A DNA stretch of 64,000 nt from assembly GCA_963734665.1 (NCBI GenBank), contig CAVTIR010000002.1, positions 62,001 through 126,000 on the forward strand, given 5' to 3'. This document shows positions 39,197 to 48,123 of this stretch, in pieces. Source of the DNA: Trebonia sp963734665. Lineage in GTDB: Bacteria > Actinomycetota > Actinomycetes > Streptosporangiales > Streptosporangiaceae. The translations under genes were made by a program, and so were the position numbers. The notes under the pieces are model-generated. The model did no database searches. It saw only the letters and a program-made list of their open reading frames with translations, and was not told the DNA's origin. Each line of letters starts with the position of its first letter. The first letter of the stretch is position 1.

Positions 39197-39204
39197 ACAA
39201 GACA

Positions 39205-40125
39205 ATGGCCACGACAGTCCAGCCCGCCAACCTCGGCACGGCCGCCGGTACCCCGGACGCCCCGGTCAGTGACGCCATCGCCGCGCTGATCACCGATGCG
39301 CCGGTCCCGCACCCGACCCTGCCGAAGACGTTCGCCGCGATGATGGCCCGCGAGTTCCGCGTGCTCGGCAGGAACGCGCCGTCCACCTTCATCCGCGCCG
39401 TTATGCAGCCGCTGCTGTTCGCGTTCGTCTTCGCCTACGTCCTGCCGAAGATCGGCAGCGGCTTCTCGTCCGGCAGCGCGGGCGGCGCGGCCGGCAGCGT
39501 CAACTTCTCCACGATCCTGGTGCCCGGCCTGATGGGCTCGATGTTCCTCATGCAGGGCATCTTCGGAACCACGATGCCCCTGGTCATGGAGTTCTCCTGG
39601 CAGCGCACGATCGAGGACCGCGCCCTGGCGCCGGTCCCGATCCGCGTCCTGGCCATCCAGAAGATCACCGCCGGCGCGATCCAGGCGTTCATCGGAGCGG
39701 CGATCGTCTTCCCCGTCGTGTACTGGGTGCATGCTCCCGGCCAGGGCCCGCACATCCACGTGACGAACTGGTTCCTGCTCGCCCTGGTCATGGTCGCCGC
39801 CTCGGCGCTCACTGCGTCGCTTGGCCTGTGGCTGGGCACTGTGGTCGACCCGCGCAAGATGCAGATGCTCTTCGCCGTCATCCTGCTGCCGCTCACCATG
39901 CTCGGCTGTGTCTACTACCCGTGGTCCGCCCTGCACGTGATCCGCTGGCTGCAGATCGTCGTGCTGATCAACCCGATGGTCTACATGACCGAGGGCCTGC
40001 GCGCGGCGCTGACCCCAGGCCTGGGCCACATGCCCCTGTGGGCCATCTTGGTCGCCCTCATCGGCGGCACCGTGGTCTTCGGCGCCCTGGCCGTCCGCAC
40101 CTTCCACAACCGCGTCGTCAACTAG
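39205..40125 (+). CDS. DrrB-family ABC-2 exporter permease
   Basis: This 306-residue permease has a 60-residue cytoplasmic N-terminus, the ABC-2 entry pattern MMAREFRVLGRNAPSTFIRA and six transmembrane helices. FSTILVPGLMGSMFLMQGIF and the later GCVYYPWSALHVIRWLQ are typical of DrrB/ABC-2 permeases. It is the last gene of the marR operon and is followed by a hairpin. Substrate unknown; export of a hydrophobic drug is an inference. Confidence 0.93.
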   Translation: MATTVQPANLGTAAGTPDAPVSDAIAALITDAPVPHPTLPKTFAAMMAREFRVLGRNAPSTFIRAVMQPLLFAFVFAYVLPKIGSGFSSGSAGGAAGSVNFSTILVPGLMGSMFLMQGIFGTTMPLVMEFSWQRTIEDRALAPVPIRVLAIQKITAGAIQAFIGAAIVFPVVYWVHAPGQGPHIHVTNWFLLALVMVAASALTASLGLWLGTVVDPRKMQMLFAVILLPLTMLGCVYYPWSALHVIRWLQIVVLINPMVYMTEGLRAALTPGLGHMPLWAILVALIGGTVVFGALAVRTFHNRVVN

Positions 40126-40462
40126 TCCCGTTCAGGCGCGTCACGGGGCGATGGGGATTTTCGCTCATCGCCCCGCACTTCCTCGTCAACGTTCGCGAAC
40201 GAATATCAGCGAACCGATCCATTTCGCGGAACCAAGCATCCATGTCGTCTGGTGTCATCACCAGTACGGCGTCGCCCCGGTCCCTGGCAGGAGTGAAGCG
40301 CGCCGACTGTTGGTAACTTTCTGCATCGTGTTGCGTTCGTAGAGTGATCGGGGCCGTCATAATGCTTGGGGCAGTGCTGGTTCCCGACGCGATCGACGCG
40401 CTGGGAAAACGCCGAACTCGGCCGCTAGCACCGGACGAAGTCACTGGGAAGGATCGCGCTGA
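40126..40462. other. 337-bp gap upstream of geosmin synthase, possible small minus-strand frame
   Basis: Besides the hairpin at its left edge this gap holds a minus-strand frame (40118-40360 from its best ATG) encoding ARDRGDAVLVMTPDDMDAWF, faintly like the end of a Phd-type antitoxin. It overlaps the permease gene and the terminator and has no clear ribosome site, so I do not call it a gene. The geosmin synthase promoter should lie here; it follows a GGGAAGGA-like ribosome site. Confidence 0.4.
40145..40174 (+). terminator. hairpin closing the marR efflux operon
   Basis: Arms ggggcgatg (40145-40153) and catcgcccc (40166-40174) form a nine-base stem 20 bases after the permease stop; a short T-run sits in the loop rather than after the stem. 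Confidence 0.6.
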
Positions 40463-42790
40463 ATGCCATCATTCGAGCTGCCCGAGTTCTACACGTCGTA
40501 TCCGGCTCGGTGTAACCCGCACCTGGAGCGGGCCAGGGCGCACAGCAAGTCCTGGGCCCGGTCGATGGACATGATCGACGTCCCGCAGCGCGGCACGGCG
40601 ATCTGGAGTGAACGGGACTTCGACGCCCACGACTACGCGTTGCTCTGTGCCTACACCCACCCCGACACCCCGGTCGGGCTGCTGGACCTGGTCACTGACT
40701 GGTACGTGTGGGTGTTCTATTTTGACGACCACTTTCTTGAGCTGTTCAAGCGCAGCCGCGACCTAGCTGGAGGCCGGGCGCACCTGGACGCGTTGCGCGC
40801 GTTCATGCCGGATGACGGTCACATCTCTGGGTCCCCGGCCAATCCCGTTGAGGCCGGGCTGGCCGATCTGTGGACCCGCACCGTGCCGGCCCGCTCGGCC
40901 GACTGGCGGGCCCGTTTCGCCGAGAGCACCCGCAACCTGCTCGAAGAATCGCTGTGGGAACTGGCCAATATCAGCAGCGGCCGGGTGGCCGACCCGATTG
41001 AGTACGTCGAGATGCGCCGCAAGGTCGGCGGGGCACCGTGGTCGGCCAATCTGATCGAGCACTGCGTCGGCGCCGAGGTGCCCGCCGTCATCGCCGCGTC
41101 CCGCCCGATGCAGGTGCTGCGCGACACCTTCGCCGACGCCGTGCACCTGCGCAACGACCTGTTCTCCTACCAGCGTGAGGTCCACGACGAGGGGGAACTG
41201 TCCAACGGCGTGCTGGTGCTTGAGCGCTTCCTCGGCTGTGACACCCAGCAGGCCGCCGACCGGGTGAATGACCTGCTTACCTCCCGGCTGCAGCAGTTCG
41301 AGCACACCGCGCTGACCGAGCTGCCTCCCCTGTTCGAGGAGCACGGCCTGGATCCCGCGGAGCGGTTGAGGGTCGGGCTTTACGTAAAGGGGCTGCAGGA
41401 CTGGCAGTCGGGCGGCCACGAGTGGCATCTGCAGTCCTCCCGGTACACCAAGCCCCGCGCCGCCGGCCCTGTCCCCGTCGGCCCTCTGCCGCCGGCATTG
41501 CGCGGCCCGTCGGGGCTCGGCACACAGGGCGCGCGCATCGTCTCCTCGCTGGTAGCGACTGCACCGCGACGGCTAGGCGGCTTCGCCCATGTTCCCTTCC
41601 AGCCAGCTGGCGGCCTTAAGCGCCCGGCGATAGACATGCCGTTCCCGCTCACCCTTAGCCCGCACCTGGATGCCTCCCGCGAGCAGGTCGCGGGCTGGGC
41701 GGCCCGTATGGGCATGCTCAGCGAGGGCGTGTGGGACGAGGCCAAGCTCCGCGCGTTCGATTTCGCGCTGTGCGCGGCAGGCATCCACCCCGACGCCACC
41801 GCCGGGCAGCTGAACCTGACTACCAGGTGGCTGACGTGGGGCACCTACGGCGACGACTATTACCCGATCGCCTTCGGCCGGGGAAGCGACATCGCCGCCG
41901 CGCAGGCCTGCAACGCCCGCCTGGGCGAGTTCATGCCCCTCGACCTCGCCGAGATGCCGGTGCCGGCCACCGCGCTGGAACACGGCCTCGCTGACCTGTG
42001 GACCCGCACCGCCGGGCCGATGGAGGTGCCCGCGCGCCGCGCGTTCCGCGGCGCCGTCACCGACATGACCGGCAGCTGGATCTGGGAGCTGGGCAACCAG
42101 GCACAGAACCGCATCCCTGATCCCATCGACTACATAGAGATGCGCCGCAAGACGTTCGGCTCTGAACTGACGATGAGCCTGTCCCGGCTGGCCCACCCCG
42201 GGATTGTGCCCGCACGCGTCTACCGCTCCCGCCCCGTCGCCGCGATGGAAAACGCTGCGGCCGATTACGCGTGCCTGCTCAACGACGTGTTCTCGTACCA
42301 GAAAGAGATCCAGTTCGAGGGCGAGATCCATAACTGCGTGCTGGTGACGCAGAACTTCCTCGGCTGCGACGCTGCTACGGCCATGCGGGTCGTGGGCGAC
42401 CTGATGACCGCGCGGATGCGCCTGTTCCAGCACATTCTCGCGGTCGAGCTTCCGGTGCTGCTCGACACCCTGAACCTCGACCCCGCAGCCCGTGAGGCGC
42501 TCTGGAACCATGCCGGCAACCTGCGGAACTGGCTATCGGGGATCCTCAACTGGCACGAAGGCTGCCACCGCTACGCCGAAGCGGACCTGATCCGCAACAC
42601 TCGCCCCGCACTGCCAAGCCTGTTCGGTACCCCGACCGGACTCGGCACCTCCGCCACCCGCGTCACCCCGGCCCCCGTCCACCACCACCTGCGCTCCGCC
42701 AGAGCCCTCAGCGAAGGAAGACCAGTGCGGACGACGACGGAAAGCACGCACTCGGCGTCTTCCGGGTGTCCTGCCGTCAGGGCTGGCTAA
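40463..42790 (+). CDS. geoA: germacradienol/geosmin synthase
   Basis: This 775-residue bifunctional terpene synthase converts farnesyl diphosphate to germacradienol in its N-terminal half and then to geosmin in its C-terminal half. The N-terminal Mg-binding motif DDHFLE is at 88-93 and the NSE motif NDLFSYQRE at about 231-239. The C-terminal half keeps DDYYP near 464 and NDVFSYQKE near 607. No cyclic-nucleotide-binding regulator is beside it. Its last 15 codons lie in a 67-bp repeat element that has a second copy at 47521, so the original stop was probably altered by that element. Confidence 0.97.
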   Translation: MPSFELPEFYTSYPARCNPHLERARAHSKSWARSMDMIDVPQRGTAIWSERDFDAHDYALLCAYTHPDTPVGLLDLVTDWYVWVFYFDDHFLELFKRSRDLAGGRAHLDALRAFMPDDGHISGSPANPVEAGLADLWTRTVPARSADWRARFAESTRNLLEESLWELANISSGRVADPIEYVEMRRKVGGAPWSANLIEHCVGAEVPAVIAASRPMQVLRDTFADAVHLRNDLFSYQREVHDEGELSNGVLVLERFLGCDTQQAADRVNDLLTSRLQQFEHTALTELPPLFEEHGLDPAERLRVGLYVKGLQDWQSGGHEWHLQSSRYTKPRAAGPVPVGPLPPALRGPSGLGTQGARIVSSLVATAPRRLGGFAHVPFQPAGGLKRPAIDMPFPLTLSPHLDASREQVAGWAARMGMLSEGVWDEAKLRAFDFALCAAGIHPDATAGQLNLTTRWLTWGTYGDDYYPIAFGRGSDIAAAQACNARLGEFMPLDLAEMPVPATALEHGLADLWTRTAGPMEVPARRAFRGAVTDMTGSWIWELGNQAQNRIPDPIDYIEMRRKTFGSELTMSLSRLAHPGIVPARVYRSRPVAAMENAAADYACLLNDVFSYQKEIQFEGEIHNCVLVTQNFLGCDAATAMRVVGDLMTARMRLFQHILAVELPVLLDTLNLDPAAREALWNHAGNLRNWLSGILNWHEGCHRYAEADLIRNTRPALPSLFGTPTGLGTSATRVTPAPVHHHLRSARALSEGRPVRTTTESTHSASSGCPAVRAG

Positions 42791-42813
42791 AGCGGTCACT
42801 GCTGGGCGCCCCT
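42747..42813 (+). repeat. 67-bp two-hairpin repeat, copy 1
   Basis: It aligns without gaps to 47521-47587 at 61 of 67 positions. It covers the end of the geosmin synthase gene and the end of the convergent MarR gene. Two small stems, cctg-ccgt-cagg and agcggt/actgct, are kept in both copies; several differences change Watson-Crick pairs to G-U pairs. Confidence 0.85.
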
Positions 42814-43284
42814 GGTGCCCGGTGCGATCTCCTGGCGAAGCTCGGTTTCGAGCAGGTCCATGGCTTTGAGGAAGGCCTCCTGCTCGCTCGGGGAGAGCTT
42901 GTCGAGGACGCGGGCGATCGGGCTGGCGGCGCCGTCGAGCCATTCACCGATCAGAGCGGCCTGGGCGGGGGCGATCGTGACGATCGTGCGCCGTCGGTCG
43001 GCAGGGTCGGGATGCCTTTCGACGAAGTCCGCGCGGTCGAGGTCAGCGAGGATACCGCTGACGGTGGGCAGGGTCAGGCCCAGCCGGGCGGCCAGTTCGC
43101 TCACGGTGACCGGGCCGCCGCGCAGCTGCTGGAGCGCGGCGACGTGCCGGGGGCCGAGCGGCGCGGTCACCGGCGGCGCGGCGCGGTCCTGCCAGCGCCG
43201 CATCCCGCGGATAACGCGGGGAAACAGCTGCATCAGCTGCAGGCACAGCACGGAATGCTGTGAGTCGCCGGGTTCGTCGGCCAT
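42796..43284 (-). CDS. MarR-family transcriptional regulator
   Basis: This 162-residue regulator has the MarR pattern: LGPRHVAALQQLRGGPVTVS, recognition helix LTLPTVSGILADLDRADFVER, wing HPDPADRRRTIVTIAPAQ. It diverges from a YceI-family gene across a short AT-rich spacer with a palindrome, so it probably controls both itself and that gene. It converges on the geosmin synthase gene, six bases from its stop. Confidence 0.93.
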   Translation of the reverse strand: MADEPGDSQHSVLCLQLMQLFPRVIRGMRRWQDRAAPPVTAPLGPRHVAALQQLRGGPVTVSELAARLGLTLPTVSGILADLDRADFVERHPDPADRRRTIVTIAPAQAALIGEWLDGAASPIARVLDKLSPSEQEAFLKAMDLLETELRQEIAPGTRGAQQ

Positions 43285-43327
43285 GGCTCTCCTTTGACAC
43301 TGAGGCCCTTACTATATATGGTTTGGA

Positions 43328-43346
43328 TATCAAAATAGTTTTGATA
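43328..43346. promoter_or_regulatory. palindromic operator between marR and yceI
   Basis: The inverted repeat tatcaaaa-tag-ttttgata lies in the 88-base spacer between the divergent starts. AT-rich dyads of this length are typical MarR operators. Confidence 0.7.
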
Positions 43347-43372
43347 CATGAAGTAAATCGGAGAGAGACGGC

Positions 43373-43924
43373 ATGACGGAGTCAAAGCAGACGACATCAC
43401 CGGCACTGCAGGAGCTGCTGCGGGACGGGAAGCTCGCCGGGTCCTGGGTGCTGGACGCTGCCAAGTCCGAGATCGGACTGAAGAGCAAGAGCATGTGGGG
43501 CATAGTCCCGGTCAAGGGCGTGTTCCGCGAGGTCACCGGGAGCGGCACGGTATCGGCGACCGGCGTCGTGGCCGGCACGGTCACGGTGGCCGCCGGATCG
43601 GTCGACACCAAGAACAAGAAGCGGGATGAACACCTGCGCTCAGCGGACTTCTTCGATGCCGCCAAGACCCCGGACATCACTTTCGCCGCGGAGCAGGTCA
43701 CGCCGTCAGGCGAGGGCGTCACCGTGGCCGGAACCCTCACCGTCCGGGACCGCACCCGTCCGGTGTCCTTCGCCGCGCGGGTCTCCGGCTTCGACGGGGC
43801 GCAGGTGGAGCTGGACGGCGAGATCCAGGTCAACAGGTCGGACTTCGGCCTGACCTGGAACCAGCTGGGCATGACGTCGATGAACAACACGATCACCGTC
43901 CACGCCGTCTTCACCAAGCAGTAA
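43373..43924 (+). CDS. YceI family protein
   Basis: This 183-residue lipocalin-like protein has the YceI pattern: GSWVLDAAKSEIGLKSKSMW, FREVTGSGTV, RDEHLRSADFFDAAKTPDIT, and ending DFGLTWNQLGMTSMNNTITV. YceI proteins bind isoprenoid or other lipids. No signal peptide is seen, so it is probably cytoplasmic. It is transcribed away from a MarR regulator, suggesting induction by a lipid or aromatic ligand. Confidence 0.93.
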   Translation: MTESKQTTSPALQELLRDGKLAGSWVLDAAKSEIGLKSKSMWGIVPVKGVFREVTGSGTVSATGVVAGTVTVAAGSVDTKNKKRDEHLRSADFFDAAKTPDITFAAEQVTPSGEGVTVAGTLTVRDRTRPVSFAARVSGFDGAQVELDGEIQVNRSDFGLTWNQLGMTSMNNTITVHAVFTKQ

Positions 43925-44019
43925 GACGCGGCACCGTCGGCGTCACGAGCGCTGTCGCGAACGCGGCGCCACGCACCCGTTCGGGATGATCGAATTTTGG
44001 TTTGCCCGTTGAGGAGATG

Positions 44020-45639
44020 TCAGCGGGTGCGGCTGACGCGGCGTTCGTCCCAGACTGGCTCCAGCGCCTCGCGGACCACGCCGTCCGTACCAAAGATAAG
44101 GAAGCGGTCAAAGGTTCGTGCGAACCAGCGGTCGTGGGTGACCGCCAGGACCGTCCCCTCGTAGCTCTCAAGCCCGTCCTGAAGTGCCTCGGCCGACTCC
44201 AGGTCGAGGTTGTCCGTCGGCTCGTCGAGCAGCAGCGCGGTCGCGCCCTCCATCTCGAGCAGCAGGATCTGGAACCGCGCCTGCTGTCCGCCGGACAGCT
44301 TGCCGAACACCTGATCGCCCTGCCGGTCCAGCTCATACCTGCGGAGCACGCTCATCGCGGCACCACGGTCTTTCGCGTGGGCGTCCCAGAGGATCCCGGT
44401 GAGCGTCCGTCCTTCCAGGGCCGGGTGCGCGTGCGTCTGCGCGAAGAACCCCGGAACCACCCTCGCGCCAAGCTTCCAGCTCCCGGTGTGCGCCACCGGC
44501 TGGCCGGCAAGCAGCCGCAGGAAGTGCGACTTGCCTGACCCGTTAGAGCCGAGCACCGCGACCCGCTCGCCGTAGAAGACCTCCAGGTCGAACGGCCGCA
44601 TGAGCCCGATGAGCTCAAGCCCCGAGCAGGTGAAGGCCCGGACGCCGGTGCGGCCGCCGCGCAGCCGCATCCTGATGTCCTGCTTGCGCGGCGGCTCAGG
44701 CGGCGGCCCGGCCTCCTCGAACTTCCGTAGCCGCGTCTGCGCGGCGGCGTAGCGGGAAGCCATCGCGTCGCTGTTGGCGGCGTACTGCCGCATGTCGAGC
44801 ACCAGCTTTTTCAGCTGGGCGTGCTTCTCATCCCAACGGCGGCGCAGTTCCTCGAACCGCTCGAACCGCTGTTCCCGCGCCTCGTGGTAGCTCCCGAACC
44901 CCCCGCCGTGCACCCACACGTCGGAGCCGCCGGGGGCGGGCTCGACGCTGACGATCTTCGACGCCGCCCGCGCGAGCAGTTCCCTGTCATGCGAGACGAA
45001 CAGCACCGTCTTTCCCGTACCAAGCAGGTGCTCTTCAAGCCAGCGCTTGCCCGGCACGTCCAGGTAGTTGTCCGGTTCGTCGAGCAGCAGCACCTCGTCG
45101 GGACCGCGCAGCAGCGCCTCAAGCACCAGCCGCTTCTGCTCGCCGCCGGACAGCGTCGCCACGCCCCGCCACTGGGCCTTCTCAAAGGGCACGCCGAGCG
45201 CGGACATCGTGCACATGTCCCAGACCGTCTCGGCGGCGTACCCGCCCGCGTCCGCCCAGTCGCTCAGCGCCTGCGCATACGCCAGCTGAGCGGCCTCGTC
45301 GTCGCGCTCCATGATCGCCAGTTCTGCCGCGTCCACGGCACGGGCCGCGTCGCGGATCACCGGCCGCGCCACGGACGCCAGCAGGTCCCTGACCGTCCGC
45401 TCGTCCCTGACGGACCCGACGAACTGCGGCATCACGCCGAGCCCGCCGCTGGTCGTGACCGTTCCCTCGTGCGGCTTCAGCTCTCCGGAGATGATCTTCA
45501 GCAGCGTGCTCTTGCCCGCCCCGTTCGGCCCGACGAGCGCGAGCACGTCACCCTGCCCGACCCGGAAACTCGCGTCGCTGAGCAGCATCCGCCCGTCGGG
45601 CAGGTAGTAGTCGACGTGCGCGACTTGCAGATGGCCCAT
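44020..45639 (-). CDS. ABC-F family ATPase
   Basis: This 539-residue soluble protein has two ABC ATPase domains and no transmembrane part: GPNGAGKSTLL, LSGGEQKRLVLEAL and VLLLDEPDNYLDVPGK in the first, GSNGSGKSHFL, LSGGQQARFQILLLEM and LLLDEPTDNLDLES in the second. Between them is a charged linker. ABC-F proteins act on the ribosome as translation factors or in resistance to ribosome-targeting antibiotics. The second Walker A has His after Ser (GKSH) instead of Thr. I chose the ATG at 45637-45639 (MGHLQVAHVDYYLPDGRMLL); nearby upstream ATGs are possible. Confidence 0.93.
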   Translation of the reverse strand: MGHLQVAHVDYYLPDGRMLLSDASFRVGQGDVLALVGPNGAGKSTLLKIISGELKPHEGTVTTSGGLGVMPQFVGSVRDERTVRDLLASVARPVIRDAARAVDAAELAIMERDDEAAQLAYAQALSDWADAGGYAAETVWDMCTMSALGVPFEKAQWRGVATLSGGEQKRLVLEALLRGPDEVLLLDEPDNYLDVPGKRWLEEHLLGTGKTVLFVSHDRELLARAASKIVSVEPAPGGSDVWVHGGGFGSYHEAREQRFERFEELRRRWDEKHAQLKKLVLDMRQYAANSDAMASRYAAAQTRLRKFEEAGPPPEPPRKQDIRMRLRGGRTGVRAFTCSGLELIGLMRPFDLEVFYGERVAVLGSNGSGKSHFLRLLAGQPVAHTGSWKLGARVVPGFFAQTHAHPALEGRTLTGILWDAHAKDRGAAMSVLRRYELDRQGDQVFGKLSGGQQARFQILLLEMEGATALLLDEPTDNLDLESAEALQDGLESYEGTVLAVTHDRWFARTFDRFLIFGTDGVVREALEPVWDERRVSRTR

Positions 45640-45798
45640 GCCCGCCATCATGGTCGACAGGCGGGACCGCGGGCAAATGAGTTCCAGCCCGCAGTTGCTG
45701 CGGAGGCACGGCACAGCTCACGGCACCTAGACGGTACGACGCCGACCGCGATCCTACTTTGCCGTATTTGAAGGGATTATGGTGAGCGCGGGATAGGG

Positions 45799-46644
45799 TT
45801 GGCGATTGTGACTGCTGGCGAACGGGACCTCAAAGCCACCGAGTCGGACGGGCCCCTGCGGATCGACACGTCGGTAGCGCATTCGGCACGGATCTACGAC
45901 TACATCCTCGGTGGCAAGGACAACTTCGAAGCCGACCGCAAGGCCGCCGAGGCGGCGCTGGCGAACAACCCGAGCATGGGCGTCGCGATGCGCGCGAACC
46001 GCGCCGTGATGCGCCGGATGACGGCTTACCTGGCGGGCGACCTCGGCATCCGGCAGTTCCTCGACATCGGCACCGGCCTGCCCACGAGTCCGAACATGCA
46101 CGAGATCGCCCAGCGGATCGCGCCGGAGTCCCGCGTTGTCTACCTGGACAACGACCCGATCGTGCTCGCCCACGCCCGCGCGCTGCTCACCAGCAGCCGG
46201 GAAGGCGCCTGCACCTACCTCGACGCCGACGCGCGCGACACGGAGCGCCTTCTCACGGACCCGCGGCTGCGCGCCACGCTTGACCTGTCCAGGCCGGCCG
46301 CACTAATGCTCTTCGGCATCATGCACTTCATTCCCGATTCCGACGACCCGTACGGGATGATCTCCCGGCTGCTCGGCGCGCTGCCGTCCGGCAGTTACCT
46401 CGCCATCCAGCACCCCACCACGGACTTCTACCCGCCGGGCGTCGGCGGCCAGGGCGCTTACCGCAACGCCGGGATCGCGTTCCAGTACCGGACCAAGGAC
46501 GAGTTCGCCCGCTTCCTCGACGGGCTTGAGCTCATCGAGCCGGGGATCACGCCCATGGCGGACTGGCGTCCCGAGATTGAGCCTGGCCCCCGGCTCAACC
46601 CCGCCCAAACGGGCGCGTACGCGGCCCTCGCCAGGAAGCCGTAG
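45799..46644 (+). CDS. SAM-dependent methyltransferase (DUF574-type)
   Basis: This 281-residue protein belongs to the large actinobacterial S-adenosyl methyltransferase group with N-terminal ARIYDYILGGKDNFEADR, NRAVMRRMTAYLAGDLGIRQ, the SAM-binding FLDIGTGLPTSPNMHEIA and VVYLDNDPIVLAHARALL. Natural substrates of this group are largely unknown. A TTG at 45799 or a GTG at 45808 could start it. Confidence 0.9.
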   Translation: MAIVTAGERDLKATESDGPLRIDTSVAHSARIYDYILGGKDNFEADRKAAEAALANNPSMGVAMRANRAVMRRMTAYLAGDLGIRQFLDIGTGLPTSPNMHEIAQRIAPESRVVYLDNDPIVLAHARALLTSSREGACTYLDADARDTERLLTDPRLRATLDLSRPAALMLFGIMHFIPDSDDPYGMISRLLGALPSGSYLAIQHPTTDFYPPGVGGQGAYRNAGIAFQYRTKDEFARFLDGLELIEPGITPMADWRPEIEPGPRLNPAQTGAYAALARKP

Positions 46645-46693
46645 CCCGGGAACCCGCCCCAGCGCTGCTGCCGGGCACCGAGCGTCTCCGCGC

Positions 46694-46721
46694 GATGGTC
46701 GAGCGGCAAGCGACGACCATC
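46694..46721 (+). terminator. hairpin after the methyltransferase gene
   Basis: Arms gatggtcg (46694-46701) and cgaccatc (46714-46721), perfect eight-base stem, 50 bases after the stop. Confidence 0.55.
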
Positions 46722-46847
46722 CTTAACAGAATGTGTTTACCGTTTGGTAGCGCGTGGCCCCCGGTAATTCAAATTCCATGCGGTGATCGCCAGGAACCGG
46801 CCCAGATGTTGTGGCCGGGACCACGGTCGGCGTCTCGACTGGATGTC

Positions 46848-47114
46848 CTAACGGCGGCGGTAAGCGTCGGCGCGATGGGCCACCGACGTGATGTCGATGA
46901 TGACACGGTCATCGTCGATCAGGTAGAGCACGCGGTACTCGCCTCTGCGGGCGGAGTACTGCGGTGCCAGCGGTTCAAGCAGTGGCTTGCCAACGCGGTA
47001 GGGGTTTTCAGCGAGTGGCCCGTGGATGAACTCCCAGCATGCCGTGGCTACCTTCTCCGGCATGGCCTGCAGCGCGCGGAGCGCGGCAGGGCGCAGGATA
47101 ATCCGGTAGCTCAC
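46848..47114 (-). CDS. RelE/ParE-family toxin
   Basis: This 88-residue protein has the RelE fold pattern: YRIILRPAALRALQAMPEKV, GPLAENPYRVGKPL, and the basic C-terminal part SARRGEYRVLYLIDDDRVI then DITSVAHRADAYRR. RelE toxins cut mRNA on the ribosome. The GTG start overlaps the antitoxin stop (GTGA), the normal antitoxin-first order. Confidence 0.93.
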   Translation of the reverse strand: MSYRIILRPAALRALQAMPEKVATACWEFIHGPLAENPYRVGKPLLEPLAPQYSARRGEYRVLYLIDDDRVIIDITSVAHRADAYRRR

Positions 47115-47512
47115 CGCTGGGCGTGCCGGCGAATCGCGATAAGCGCGTCCAGGGTGGCCATGCAGACCGCATCGGGCAGGCCGCGGGCGTGCATCTCAGC
47201 GACCACATCGACGTCGTCGCCGAGGTCGATGCCCTCGGCGCGGGCCGCGAGGATCGCCTCGGTCTCGGCGGCCGTGAAGTAGCGGCCCGCGTCCGCGTCG
47301 GCCCGTGATTCGGCGACGTCCCGCATGGCGGCGGCATCCGACAGGACGTCGAGCGTCTCCATGATTGACTCGAAGTCCTCATTGGCGATCATCCAGATCG
47401 CGGGCACGCCGTTGCGGGTGACCTGGATCCGCTGGTGCGTGGTGACTGCCTCATCGACGAGCGCCGAGAAGTTCTGCCTAGCCTCGGCAACCGGAACCAT
47501 CGTCATGTACAT
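47111..47512 (-). CDS. Phd/YefM-family antitoxin
   Basis: This 133-residue antitoxin has the Phd N-terminus VPVAEARQNFSALVDEAV, IQVTRNGVPAIWMI, followed by an unusually long acidic C-terminal part (DADAGRYFTAAETEAILAAR) presumed to cover the toxin. The ATG at 47510-47512 or either of two ATGs within the next four codons may be used. A 67-bp repeat element sits immediately upstream in the promoter area. Confidence 0.92.
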   Translation of the reverse strand: MYMTMVPVAEARQNFSALVDEAVTTHQRIQVTRNGVPAIWMIANEDFESIMETLDVLSDAAAMRDVAESRADADAGRYFTAAETEAILAARAEGIDLGDDVDVVAEMHARGLPDAVCMATLDALIAIRRHAQR

Positions 47513-47520
47513 AATTCTAG

Positions 47521-47587
47521 CGCACTCAGCGTCTTCCGGGTGCCCTGCCGTCAGGGCTGGCCAAAGCGGTTACCGCTGGGCGTCCCT
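47521..47587 (+). repeat. 67-bp two-hairpin repeat, copy 2
   Basis: It is 91 percent identical to 42747-42813. Stems ccctg-ccgt-caggg and agcgg-tta-ccgct are perfect here. It lies nine bases upstream of the antitoxin start, on the promoter side. Confidence 0.85.
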
Positions 47588-47629
47588 TTTGATCTTGATT
47601 TGCGGCGCTAGGCCCCGCTACCCGCATGC

Positions 47630-47679
47630 GCCGAATGCGCTTTGGGTCTCGCTCTTATGAGCCCAAAAGCGCATTCGGC
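47630..47679 (-). terminator. long hairpin at the end of the ArsR gene
   Basis: Twenty-one-base arms with one bulge and one mismatch (47630-47650 and 47659-47679, core gccgaatgcgctttggg) overlap the last codons of the ArsR gene. Strongest candidate terminator for that minus-strand gene. Confidence 0.65.
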
Positions 47680-48041
47680 TCGCTCGTAGGCGCTGGCCCT
47701 TGACCTGGCGGGTCGCCGGCCAGGGTGGTGTTGGCGTTGATGATGGAGTCCATCAGGCCGGGGAACCGGCGGTCCAGGTCGTCCTTCCGCAGCCGGGTAT
47801 AGCCCTTGGTGCCCTGAATCCGCTTGGTGAGGACGCCCGCCTCGCGCAGGATGCGCAGGTGATGGGAGTAGGTCGACTTGGTCATCGCGAGGCCGGCCTC
47901 CTGCATGACCTGCGTGCACCAGGACTCGCCGTTGCGCGCCACGTACCGCACGGCTGCCAGGCGGTGCGGGTCGGCGAGCGCGGCGAGGATGCGCGGCAGC
48001 AGGAAATCCGCCGCCGTGGGCTCGACCACATCGTCCATCAC
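47655..48041 (-). CDS. ArsR-family winged-helix regulator
   Basis: This 128-residue regulator has LLPRILAALADPHRLAAVRY, the helix-turn-helix LAMTKSTYSHHLRILREAGV and the wing RIQGTKGYTRLRKDDL. The CVC metal motif of classic ArsR is not visible, so the inducer is probably not arsenite. It diverges from an MFS pump across a 98-base spacer with TTCGA half-sites and should repress that pump. Confidence 0.92.
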   Translation of the reverse strand: MMDDVVEPTAADFLLPRILAALADPHRLAAVRYVARNGESWCTQVMQEAGLAMTKSTYSHHLRILREAGVLTKRIQGTKGYTRLRKDDLDRRFPGLMDSIINANTTLAGDPPGQGPAPTSEPNALLGS

Positions 48042-48071
48042 GCCTCCGACAATACGGCAACTTGCGCGAGG

Positions 48072-48123
48072 TTCGAAGCCTGTCGTACAGTTCGAGCTGC
48101 GTCAAACTTCGATCATCGTCGAA
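48072..48123. promoter_or_regulatory. cluster of TTCGA half-sites between arsR-type gene and MFS pump
   Basis: Half-sites occur at 48072 (ttcgaa), 48091 (ttcga), 48108 (ttcga) and 48119 (tcgaa); the last two form the dyad ttcga-tcatcg-tcgaa. ArsR proteins commonly bind TTCGA-type dyads in such spacers. Confidence 0.6.

Noticed and set aside
40118..40444. Small minus-strand gene with a faint antitoxin-like end
   Set aside because: It overlaps the efflux permease and its terminator, has no clear ribosome site and no toxin partner.
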